From Streptomyces niveiscabiei (lineage in GTDB: Bacteria; Actinomycetota; Actinomycetes; Streptomycetales; Streptomycetaceae), in the NCBI RefSeq assembly GCF_001419795.1, contig NZ_LIRL01000185.1, positions 1-32,879 of the forward strand: a DNA stretch of 32,879 bases, given 5' to 3'. The position numbers were made by a program, and so were the translations under genes. This document shows, piece by piece, positions 7,634-15,113 of the stretch. How positions within the stretch are numbered: position 1 is the first letter of the stretch; the number at the start of each line of letters is the position of its first letter. The notes beneath the pieces were generated by a model. It saw only the letters and a program-made list of their open reading frames with translations, was not told the origin of the DNA and did no database searches.

Positions 7634-8408
7634 GCAGAACCCCAGGGTGCCCACCGTCATCGCGCAGGACGTGCACATCGTGTACCGCGTCAACGGCGCC
7701 AAGGGCGGCAAGGGCAGCGCGACCGCCGCCCTCAGCCGGATCGTCAAGCGCCGCAAGGGCGGCGAGGAACGCGGCGTGCGCAAGGTCCACGCCGTACGGG
7801 GGGTGTCGTTCACCGCGTACCGGGGTGAGGCGATCGGGCTGATCGGCACCAACGGCTCGGGCAAGTCGACGCTGCTGCGGGCGATCGCCGGGCTGCTGCC
7901 GCCGGAGAGCGGCAGGGTGTACACCGACGGGCAGCCCTCGCTGCTCGGCGTCAACGCGGCCCTGATGAACGACCTGACCGGGGAGCGCAACGTCGTCCTC
8001 GGCGGGCTCGCCATGGGCATGTCCCGGGAGCAGGTCAAGGAGCGCTACCAGGAGATCGTCGACTTCTCGGGGATCAACGAGAAGGGCGACTTCATCTCGC
8101 TGCCGATGCGCACCTACTCCTCCGGGATGGCGGCGCGGCTGCGCTTCTCCATCGCCGCCGCCAAGGACCACGACGTCCTGATGATCGACGAGGCCCTCGC
8201 GACCGGCGACCGCAAGTTCCAGGTCCGCTCCGAGGAACGCATCCGGGAACTGCGCAAGCAGGCGGGCACGGTGTTCCTCGTCAGCCACAGCAACAAGTCG
8301 ATCCGCGACACCTGCGACCGGGTTCTGTGGCTGGAGCGCGGCGAGCTGCGCATGGACGGTCCGACGGACGCGGTGATCAAGGAGTACGAGAAGTTCACGG
8401 GCAAATAG
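7626..8408 (+). CDS. ABC exporter ATPase (TagH/Wzt-like)
   Basis: A 260-aa ATPase with Walker A GTNGSGKST (residues 74-82), signature YSSGMAARL (164-172), Walker B DVLMIDEA (183-190) and switch His221 in VSHSNKS. The signature and the long N-terminal extension before the P-loop place it with TagH/KpsT/Wzt exporters of wall polymers. It ends shortly after the core domain, so it lacks the C-terminal carbohydrate-recognition domain of Wzt and the long extension of Bacillus TagH; cargo selection probably relies on the permease or lipid. The GTG start overlaps the permease by 8 nt and follows GGCGGAGGAGAGG. It is the last gene of the unit, with a terminator 12 nt after its stop. Confidence 0.9.
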   Translation: MAEQNPRVPTVIAQDVHIVYRVNGAKGGKGSATAALSRIVKRRKGGEERGVRKVHAVRGVSFTAYRGEAIGLIGTNGSGKSTLLRAIAGLLPPESGRVYTDGQPSLLGVNAALMNDLTGERNVVLGGLAMGMSREQVKERYQEIVDFSGINEKGDFISLPMRTYSSGMAARLRFSIAAAKDHDVLMIDEALATGDRKFQVRSEERIRELRKQAGTVFLVSHSNKSIRDTCDRVLWLERGELRMDGPTDAVIKEYEKFTGK

Positions 8409-8420
8409 CCCGCCCGACAC

Positions 8421-8454
8421 CGGGGCCCCGCCGGAACCTTCCGGCGGGGCCCCG
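8421..8454 (+). terminator. Strong intrinsic terminator of the CDP-alcohol/export locus
   Basis: The left arm 8421-8436 (CGGGGCCCCGCCGGAA) and the right arm 8439-8454 are perfect 16-bp reverse complements with a 2-nt CC loop. It lies 12 nt after the ATPase stop. There is no poly-T tail, which is common for Streptomyces terminators. Confidence 0.8.
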
Positions 8455-8711
8455 CGTCTGCAAAAGAAATGTCAACTCGGCGGGGCGATAGGAATCTTGA
8501 CGGCAATCGGTGTGTTGTTGTGATCTGCGGGAGACCCCGACGAACCACCGTTCGCTGTACAACGTAAGCTGTAGCGGTCTCGAATCGCGGCAAGTGGGGC
8601 GATAACGTGCGCGGACGACTTCAGTGGGGACACCGCCGCGCGGGGGTCCGGGCGGCGTGTCCGAAATAGTGCGTATTGGGTCGGCAGTGTAGAACGGGAG
8701 ATGTGACGGCA
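8455..8711. other. Promoter region of the hopanoid operon
   Basis: No gene is seen. The stretch is more AT-rich than its surroundings (for example AAAAGAAATGTCAA near 8462). TTGACG at 8497-8502 is a good -35, but the -10 at 18-bp spacing (TGATCT, 8521-8526) is poor. The ribosome site GGGAG (8696-8700) precedes the ATG at 8712. This must contain the main promoter of the long downstream operon. Confidence 0.4.
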
Positions 8712-9626
8712 ATGGCTACGGATACTCCCAGCACCGACCGTGGCACCCTCGACAAGGCCGCCGACGAGAACTTCCCCGTCGCCCCCTTCTTCCTCCCCCG
8801 CGCCTGGCGTGACGACCTCATGGCGATCTACGGCTTCGCGCGCCTCGTCGACGACATCGGCGACGGCGACCTGAAACCCGAGGTGAAACGCACCCGCCTC
8901 GACGAGACCCGCGCCCTGCTCGCCCGCGTGCGCGAGGGCGACGTCGCCGAGGACGACACCGACCCCGTCGCGGTCGCCCTCACCCACGCCTCCCGCGTCT
9001 ACCCCGTCCCGCTCGGCGGGCTCGACGAGCTGATCGACGGCGTCGAGATGGACCTGCGCGGCGAGACCTACGAGACCTGGGACGACCTCAAGACGTACTG
9101 CAAGTGCGTCGCCGGAGCCATCGGACGGCTCTCCATCGGCGTCTTCGGCACCCGCCCCGGCGCGCGCGGCGTCGAGCGGGCCCCCGAGTACGCCGACACC
9201 CTCGGCCTCGCCCTCCAGCTCACCAACATCCTGCGCGACGTCCGCGAGGACGCCGAGGGCGGCCGTACCTACCTGCCCGCCGACGACCTCGCCAAGTTCG
9301 GCTGCGCGGCCGGCTTCGCCTCCCCCGTGCCCCCGCCGGGCTCCGACTTCGCGGGCCTCGTCCACTTCGAGGTACGGCGCGCCCGCGCGCTGTTCGCCGA
9401 GGGCTACCGCCTGCTGCCGATGCTGGATAGGCGCAGCGGCGCCTGCGTGGCCGCGATGGCCGGGATCTACCGGCGCCTGCTCGACCGCATCGAACGCGAT
9501 CCCGAGGCCGTCCTGCGCGGCCGGGTCTCCCTGCCCGGCCGGGAGAAGGCGTACGTCGCCGCGCGCGGCCTGTCCGGACTCGACGCCCGCACCGTCTCCC
9601 GCCAGACCGTCAGGAGGTCCTCTTGA
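8712..9626 (+). CDS. Chimeric HpnC/HpnD squalene-synthase-family prenyltransferase
   Basis: A 304-aa all-helical trans-isoprenyl diphosphate synthase. Residues 1-~45 carry the HpnC hallmark ENFPVAPFFLPRAWRDDL. From about residue 55 the protein is HpnD: YETWDDLKTYC, LALQLTNILRDVREDA with TYLP, the MLDRRSGACVAAMAGIYRRL stretch and the RGRVSLPGREKAYVA tail. The join falls in VDDIGDGDL, the first Asp-rich motif shared by both families, so length and both metal motifs (DDIGD at 47-51 and the second near 177) are preserved. In the three-enzyme route HpnD makes presqualene diphosphate, HpnC makes hydroxysqualene and HpnE reduces it; related clusters carry separate hpnC and hpnD here, and this one has a single gene. 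ATG 8712 is preferred over GTG 8703 because GGGAG would be too close to the latter. Either HpnD-like activity or both steps is possible. Confidence 0.85.
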   Translation: MATDTPSTDRGTLDKAADENFPVAPFFLPRAWRDDLMAIYGFARLVDDIGDGDLKPEVKRTRLDETRALLARVREGDVAEDDTDPVAVALTHASRVYPVPLGGLDELIDGVEMDLRGETYETWDDLKTYCKCVAGAIGRLSIGVFGTRPGARGVERAPEYADTLGLALQLTNILRDVREDAEGGRTYLPADDLAKFGCAAGFASPVPPPGSDFAGLVHFEVRRARALFAEGYRLLPMLDRRSGACVAAMAGIYRRLLDRIERDPEAVLRGRVSLPGREKAYVAARGLSGLDARTVSRQTVRRSS

Positions 9627-9718
9627 CGGACTCTTGGGCCCCGCTTGTCACCCCCGTCTCCCGGGCAACCCTCCGCGTCCGCCCGGCGTCACAGACGGCA
9701 TGGGAGGGCGCACGATGA
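9623..9718 (+). CDS. 31-aa translationally coupled small protein between the hpnD-type gene and hpnE
   Basis: A TTG-initiated frame of 31 codons. Its start overlaps the preceding stop as TTGA and its stop overlaps the hpnE ATG as ATGA. A near-perfect ribosome site, AGGAGGTCC (9612-9620), lies 2-4 nt upstream. The product is basic and soluble, with SRATLR (residues 13-18) and a C-terminal EGAR. From memory, other Streptomyces hopanoid clusters have a short Arg-rich protein at this position (DUF6380), and the SRATL...EGAR pattern resembles it. No function can be assigned. It could act as a peptide, or mainly serve to couple translation into hpnE. Confidence 0.6.
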   Translation: MTDSWAPLVTPVSRATLRVRPASQTAWEGAR

Positions 9719-11106
9719 CCGACGAGAACACCGGCCGCTCCGCCGTCGTCGTCGGCGGCGGCCTCGCCGGGGTCACCGCGGCGCTCGGCCTCGCGGACGC
9801 GGGCGTGCGGGTCACCCTCCTCGAAGGGCGGCCACGCCTCGGCGGGCTCGCGTTCTCCTTCCGGCGCGGCGAGTTGAGCGTCGACAACGGCCAGCACGTC
9901 TACCTGCGCTGCTGCACGGCCTACCGCTGGTTCCTGGAGCGCATCGGCGGCGCCGGACTCGCCCCGCTCCAGCCCCGGCTCGACGTACCGGTCGTCGACG
10001 TCGCCAGACCCGAGGGACGGCGGCTGGGCAGGCTCAGGCGTGACGCCCTGCCGGTGCCACTGCATCTCGGGCGCAGCCTCGCCACGTACCCGCATCTCTC
10101 GCTCGCCGAGCGCGCCAAGGTGGGCCGCGCCGCGCTCGCGCTGAAGGGGCTCGACCCCGCCGACCCGGCGCTGGACGAGCAGGACTTCGGCGGCTGGCTG
10201 GCCGCGCACGGCCAGTCCGCGCGGACCGTCGAGGCCCTGTGGGACCTGGTCGGGGTCGCCACCCTCAACGCGGTCGCGACAGACGCCTCGCTGGGGCTCG
10301 CCGCGATGGTGTTCAAGACCGGTCTGCTGTCCGACCCGGGCGCCGCCGACATCGGCTGGGCCCATGTCCCGCTGGGCGAACTGCACGACCGGCTGGCCCG
10401 CAAGGCGCTCGACTCCGCGGGCGTGAACATCGAGGTCCGAACACGCGTCACCTCCATCTCCCGGCAGGACAACGGCCGGTGGACCGTGGAAGTTCCCGGC
10501 CGCGCCCTCGAAACGGACGCGGTCGTTCTCGCCGTACCCCAGCGCGAGGCGTACGACCTCCTGCCGGCCGGGGCGCTCGACGCACCCGGGCGGCTCCTGG
10601 AGATCGGCACCGCGCCCATCCTGAACGTGCACGTGATCTACGACCGGCCGGTCATGAACGTGCCCTTCCTCGCCGCCCTCGGCACCCCCGTCCAGTGGGT
10701 CTTCGACCGCACCGACGCCTCCGGGCTCACCGGCGGCCAGTACCTGGCGCTGTCCCAGTCGGCCGCCCAGGACGAGATCGACGCGCCCGTGGCGGCGCTG
10801 CGCGAGCGCTACCTGCCGGAGCTGGAGAAGCTGCTGCCGAGGGCGCGCGGCGCCGCCGTACGCGACTTCTTCGTCACCCGCGAGAAGACCGCGACCTTCG
10901 CCCCCGCCCCCGGCGTCGGACGGCTGCGTCCCGGCGCCCGCACGAAAGCACCCGGCCTCTACCTGGCCGGCGCGTGGACCGCCACCGGGTGGCCCGCGAC
11001 CATGGAGAGCGCGGTCCGCAGCGGTACGAACGCGGTGGATGCCGCGCTCGGCGCGCTCGGCCGCCCACGACCCTCCCGGCTCTTCGCATCAGAGGAGGCC
11101 GCCTGA
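9715..11106 (+). CDS. hpnE: Hydroxysqualene dehydroxylase HpnE
   Basis: A 463-aa FAD-dependent amine-oxidase-type flavoprotein. The Rossmann motif VVVGGGLAG (residues 11-19) is followed by the acidic LLEG ribose-binding end and RPRLGG; the second FAD segment near the C-terminus is PGLYLAGAWTATGWPATMES. HpnE reduces hydroxysqualene to squalene in bacterial hopanoid synthesis. The start is set by GGGAGGG (9702-9708), 6 nt before the ATG, and by the ATGA overlap with the small upstream ORF. The stop overlaps an alternative start of the next gene (TGATG). Its substrate is normally made by HpnC, so its presence beside a chimeric HpnC/HpnD raises the question of where hydroxysqualene comes from. 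Family assignment is strong and supported by the cluster. Confidence 0.92.
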   Translation: MTDENTGRSAVVVGGGLAGVTAALGLADAGVRVTLLEGRPRLGGLAFSFRRGELSVDNGQHVYLRCCTAYRWFLERIGGAGLAPLQPRLDVPVVDVARPEGRRLGRLRRDALPVPLHLGRSLATYPHLSLAERAKVGRAALALKGLDPADPALDEQDFGGWLAAHGQSARTVEALWDLVGVATLNAVATDASLGLAAMVFKTGLLSDPGAADIGWAHVPLGELHDRLARKALDSAGVNIEVRTRVTSISRQDNGRWTVEVPGRALETDAVVLAVPQREAYDLLPAGALDAPGRLLEIGTAPILNVHVIYDRPVMNVPFLAALGTPVQWVFDRTDASGLTGGQYLALSQSAAQDEIDAPVAALRERYLPELEKLLPRARGAAVRDFFVTREKTATFAPAPGVGRLRPGARTKAPGLYLAGAWTATGWPATMESAVRSGTNAVDAALGALGRPRPSRLFASEEAA

Positions 11107-11204
11107 TGCTCCACCAGCACAGCACGGCAGGTTCCCGCACCTCCGGTACCGCGGCCCCCGATCACGCCGCGCACGCCGCGCACACCGCGACAAGAGGAGA
11201 AACT

Positions 11205-12281
11205 GTGCCCACTGTGCCCCCGGCCTCGCCGGCCGCCGCTCGAAGGACCGCGGTGGACGTGACCGCGCTCCTGGAGCGCGGACGCACCCTGGCCACCCCG
11301 GTGCTGCGGGCCGCCGCGAGCCGGCTCGCACCCCCCATGGACACGGTCGCGGCCTACCACTTCGGCTGGATCGACGCCCTGGGCAACCCCACCGAGGGCG
11401 ACGGCGGCAAGGCCGTACGCCCCGCGCTCGCCGTGCTGTCCGCCGAGGTCACCGGCGCCGACCCGGCCGTCGGCGTACCCGGCGCGGTCGCCGTCGAGCT
11501 GGTGCACAACTTCTCGCTCCTGCACGACGACCTGATGGACGGCGACGAGCAGCGCCGCCACCGCGACACCGTCTGGAAGGTGCACGGCCCCGCCCAGGCG
11601 ATCCTCGTCGGCGACGCCCTCTTCGCGCTCGCCTACGAGGTCCTCCTGGAGTCCGGCACCGCGGGCGCCGGCCGCGCCGCACGCCGGCTCACCGCCGCGA
11701 CCCGCGCCCTCATCGACGGGCAGGCCCAGGACATCTCCTACGAGCACCGCGACCGCGTCAGCGTCGAGGAGTGCCTGGAGATGGAGGGCAACAAGACCGG
11801 CGCCCTCCTCGCCTGCGCCTCCTCCGTCGGGGCCGTCCTCGGCGGGGCGGGCGAGAAGGACGCCGACACCCTGGAGAAGTACGGCTACCACCTGGGCCTC
11901 GCCTTCCAGGCCGTCGACGACCTCCTCGGCATCTGGGGCGACCCGGACGCGACCGGCAAGCAGACCTGGTCCGACCTGCGCCAGCGCAAGAAGTCCCTGC
12001 CCGTCGTCGCCGCGCTCGCGGCCGGCGGCAGCGCCTCGGAGCGGCTCGGCGACCTGCTCGCCGCCGACGCGAAGAGCACCGACTTCGCGAACTTCTCCGA
12101 GGAGGAGTTCGCGGCCCGCGCCGCCCTCATCGAGGAGGCGGGCGGCCGGGAGTGGACGGCCGCGGAAGCGCGCCGCCAGCACACCATCGCCATCGAAGCC
12201 CTCGGCGACGTGGACATGCCCGAGCAGGTACGGGAGAAGTTCACGGCGCTCGCCGACTTCGTCGTCGTACGAAAGAGATGA
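11205..12281 (+). CDS. Short-chain polyprenyl diphosphate synthase (FPP/GGPP type)
   Basis: A 358-aa prenyl elongase with both Asp-rich motifs: LLHDDLMDGD (DDxxD at 108-112) and AFQAVDDLLGIWGD. Phe103, five residues before the first motif, fits a short product (C15-C20). It probably supplies farnesyl diphosphate for squalene formation. GTG 11205 is chosen because AGAGGAG (11193-11199) is 5 nt upstream and the mature sequence (PTVPPAS) matches remembered homologues. An in-frame ATG at 11106 also has a strong AGAGGAGG site 7 nt upstream and overlaps the hpnE stop as TGATG; it would add a 33-residue His/Ala-rich extension. Both starts may be used. The 122-nt gap before shc shows no terminator. 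Confidence 0.88.
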   Translation: MPTVPPASPAAARRTAVDVTALLERGRTLATPVLRAAASRLAPPMDTVAAYHFGWIDALGNPTEGDGGKAVRPALAVLSAEVTGADPAVGVPGAVAVELVHNFSLLHDDLMDGDEQRRHRDTVWKVHGPAQAILVGDALFALAYEVLLESGTAGAGRAARRLTAATRALIDGQAQDISYEHRDRVSVEECLEMEGNKTGALLACASSVGAVLGGAGEKDADTLEKYGYHLGLAFQAVDDLLGIWGDPDATGKQTWSDLRQRKKSLPVVAALAAGGSASERLGDLLAADAKSTDFANFSEEEFAARAALIEEAGGREWTAAEARRQHTIAIEALGDVDMPEQVREKFTALADFVVVRKR

Positions 12282-12403
12282 TCACTATCGGTCGAATAGC
12301 CCTCGCGTAGTCGCCGGCCGGTGCCGCGAGGAGAACGGAAGCACCGGCCGACGGCGGACCCACAGCAGCACGACTTCGCACGACTGCACTGATAGGGGAA
12401 GCC

Positions 12404-14467
12404 ATGACAGCGACGACCGACGGAAGCACCGGGGCCCTGCCGCCCCGCGCTGCCGCGGCCAGCGACACCGACATCACGATCCCCGTGGCGGCCGGGGTAC
12501 AAGAAGCCGCCGAGCGCGCGATGCGCCGCGCCACCGAGCACCTGCTCGCCCACCAGGACGCGCAGGGCTGGTGGAAGGGCGACCTGGAGACCAACGTCAC
12601 CATGGACGCCGAGGACCTGCTCCTGCGGCAGTTCCTCGGCATCCGCGACGAGGAGACCACCCAGGCGTCCGCCCTCTTCGTCCGCGGCGAACAGCGCGAG
12701 GACGGCACCTGGGCCACCTTCTACGGCGGCCCTCCCGACCTCTCCGCCACGATCGAGGCGTACGTCGCCCTCCGGCTCGCCGGGGACGACCCCGAGGCCC
12801 CGCACATGGCGAAGGCGTCCGCCTGGATCCGCGACCGGGGCGGCATCGCCTCCGCCCGCGTCTTCACCCGGATCTGGCTCGCCCTGTTCGGCTGGTGGAA
12901 GTGGGAGGACCTGCCCGAACTCCCGCCGGAACTCATCTACTTCCCGCGCTGGTTCCCCCTGTCGATCTACAACTTCGGCTGCTGGGCCCGGCAGACCATC
13001 GTTCCGCTGACCGTGGTCTCCGCGAAGCGCCCGGTGCGTCCGGCGCCCTTCCCGCTGGACGAGCTGCACGCCGACCCCGCGCTGCCCAACCCGCCCAAAC
13101 CCCTGGCCCCGCTGGCGAGTTGGGACGGGCTCTTCCAGCGGCTCGACAAGGTCGTGCGCGGCTACCGGCCGTTCGCGGTGCGCCGGCTCAGGCGGTCCGC
13201 GCTGAACTCCGCCGCCCGCTGGATCGTCGAGCGGCAGGAGAACGACGGCTGCTGGGGAGGCATCCAGCCGCCCGCGGTGTACTCCGTCATCGCCCTGTAC
13301 CTGCTCGGCTACGACCTCGAACACCCCGTCATGCGCGCCGGGTTGGAGTCGCTGGACCGGTACGCCGTGTGGCGCGAGGACGGCGCCCGGATGATCGAGG
13401 CGTGCCAGTCGCCGGTGTGGGACACCTGCCTGGCCACCATCGCCCTCGCGGACGCCGGAGTGCCCGCCGATCACCCGCAGTTGGTGAAGGCCGCCGACTG
13501 GATGCTCGGCGAGCAGATCGTGCGGCCCGGCGACTGGTCCGTATCGCGGCCCCAACTGCCGCCGGGCGGCTGGGCGTTCGAGTTCCACAACGACAACTAC
13601 CCCGACATCGACGACACCGCCGAGGTCGTCCTCGCGCTGCGCCGGGTCCGCCACCACGACCCGGAGCGGGTGGAGAAGGCGATCGCGCGCGGGGTGCGGT
13701 GGAACCTCGGGATGCAGTCCCGGGACGGCGGCTGGGGCGCCTTCGACGTCGACAACACCAGCCCCTTCCCCAACCGGCTGCCGTTCTGCGACTTCGGCGA
13801 GGTCATCGACCCGCCGTCCGCCGACGTCACCGCGCACGTCGTCGAGATGCTCGCGGTCGAGGGCCTCTCCCACGACCCGCGCACCCGGCGCGGCATCGCC
13901 TGGCTGCTCGCCGAACAGGAGCCGGACGGCTCGTGGTTCGGGCGCTGGGGCGTCAACTACGTGTACGGCACCGGGTCGGTGGTCCCCGCGCTCGTCGCCG
14001 CCGGGCTGCCCGCCCAGCACCCCGCGATCCGGCGCGCGGTGACCTGGCTGGAGCACGTCCAGAACGAGGACGGCGGCTGGGGCGAGGACCTGCGCTCCTA
14101 CCAGGAGTCCACGAAGTGGGCGGGCAGCGGCGCGTCCACGGCCTCCCAGACCGGCTGGGCCCTGATGGCGCTCCTCGCGGCGGGCGAGCGCGACTCCCGG
14201 GCTGTCGAGCGGGGCATCGCCTGGCTCGCGCGGACCCAGCGGGAGGACGGCTCCTGGGACGAGCCGTACTTCACCGGCACCGGGTTCCCGTGGGACTTCT
14301 CGATCAACTACCACCTGTACCGGCAGGTGTTCCCGCTGACCGCGCTCGGGCGGTACGTCAACGGGGAGCCGGTGTTCGCCCGGACGCCGGACACGGTGCA
14401 GGGGGCCGAGAAGAGAGGGGCCGGCCAGGCGGTCTCCGCAGGTTCGTCCGACGTCAAGGCGAGCTGA
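12404..14467 (+). CDS. shc: Squalene-hopene cyclase
   Basis: A 687-aa class II triterpene cyclase that converts squalene to hopene/hopanol at the membrane. The proton-donating DXDD motif is DIDDT at residues 401-405. Repeated QW-type motifs are visible (QDAQGWW near 51, QENDGCWGG near 278, QSRDGGWGAF, EDGGWGED, REDGSWDE). Length is within the usual 630-690. The N-terminal 30 residues are low in complexity and the C-terminal ~25 are a variable tail. The ATG has AGGGGAAG about 4 nt upstream. The stop overlaps the hpnG ATG (TGATG). It is the defining enzyme of the hopanoid cluster; all expected catalytic elements that can be read are intact. Confidence 0.97.
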   Translation: MTATTDGSTGALPPRAAAASDTDITIPVAAGVQEAAERAMRRATEHLLAHQDAQGWWKGDLETNVTMDAEDLLLRQFLGIRDEETTQASALFVRGEQREDGTWATFYGGPPDLSATIEAYVALRLAGDDPEAPHMAKASAWIRDRGGIASARVFTRIWLALFGWWKWEDLPELPPELIYFPRWFPLSIYNFGCWARQTIVPLTVVSAKRPVRPAPFPLDELHADPALPNPPKPLAPLASWDGLFQRLDKVVRGYRPFAVRRLRRSALNSAARWIVERQENDGCWGGIQPPAVYSVIALYLLGYDLEHPVMRAGLESLDRYAVWREDGARMIEACQSPVWDTCLATIALADAGVPADHPQLVKAADWMLGEQIVRPGDWSVSRPQLPPGGWAFEFHNDNYPDIDDTAEVVLALRRVRHHDPERVEKAIARGVRWNLGMQSRDGGWGAFDVDNTSPFPNRLPFCDFGEVIDPPSADVTAHVVEMLAVEGLSHDPRTRRGIAWLLAEQEPDGSWFGRWGVNYVYGTGSVVPALVAAGLPAQHPAIRRAVTWLEHVQNEDGGWGEDLRSYQESTKWAGSGASTASQTGWALMALLAAGERDSRAVERGIAWLARTQREDGSWDEPYFTGTGFPWDFSINYHLYRQVFPLTALGRYVNGEPVFARTPDTVQGAEKRGAGQAVSAGSSDVKAS

Positions 14468-15108
14468 TGGGAGCCCCGTCCGGTCCGGCCCCGCTGCTGG
14501 TCGCCTGTGCGCTGGGCATCGAGCATGTCGCCCTGCGCCTGGGGGACCGCGGCGGGGCCGCCGGGCCCGTGACCGTGCTGCGCACCGGGATGGGGCCGCG
14601 GGCCGCCGAGCGGTCGGTCGGGCGGGTGCTCGCGGATCCGCTGCTTCAAGGGGCCGCCGTGCTCGCCACCGGGTTCTGCGCGGGCCTCGCACCCGGGATG
14701 CACCCCGGTGACCTGGTGGTCGCCGAGGAGACCCGGGACCCGCGCGGGAGCGTCCCGTGCGTGGACACCGAACTGCTGGTCAAGGAACTCGCCCGCACCC
14801 TGCCGGGGTGCACCGTCCACACGGGCCCCCTCGTGGGGTCCGACCACGTCGTCCGGGGCCCGGAGCGTTCCGCGCTCAGGGCCACCGGCGCGATCGCCGT
14901 GGACATGGAGTCCGCCGCGACGCTCCTGAGCGCCGTGCGCGCGGGCACACGCCCCGTTGCGGCCGTCCGGGTGGTCGTGGACGCTCCAGAACATGAACTC
15001 GTCCGGATCGGCACGCTGCGCGGTGGAATATCGGCTTTCCGCGTCCTTCGTTCCGTCCTGCCTTCTTTCTTCGAATGGCACCGTAATGTGCTGCTCCCTC
15101 GGAGGTGA
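14467..15108 (+). CDS. hpnG: Adenosylhopane nucleosidase HpnG (phosphorylase superfamily)
   Basis: A 213-aa nucleoside phosphorylase-like enzyme. In hopanoid synthesis HpnG removes adenine from adenosylhopane to give ribosylhopane. The family's base/ribose-binding VDMESAA is at residues 145-151 (M147, E148), and ATGFCAGL at 67-74 is the glycine-rich phosphate-site strand. The ATG overlaps the shc stop by one base, so translation is probably coupled; the stop TGA overlaps the GGAGG ribosome site of hpnH. Its position between shc and hpnH matches the order of the chemistry only in part (HpnH acts first), but co-occurrence is standard in hopanoid clusters. Confidence 0.88.
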   Translation: MGAPSGPAPLLVACALGIEHVALRLGDRGGAAGPVTVLRTGMGPRAAERSVGRVLADPLLQGAAVLATGFCAGLAPGMHPGDLVVAEETRDPRGSVPCVDTELLVKELARTLPGCTVHTGPLVGSDHVVRGPERSALRATGAIAVDMESAATLLSAVRAGTRPVAAVRVVVDAPEHELVRIGTLRGGISAFRVLRSVLPSFFEWHRNVLLPRR

Positions 15109-15113
15109 GCCAG

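Noticed and set aside
8491-8526. SigE-like GGAAT...GTGTTG or SigA-like TTGACG...TGATCT promoter
   Set aside because: Only one half of each is good; spacing or the second element fails, so no promoter class is claimed.
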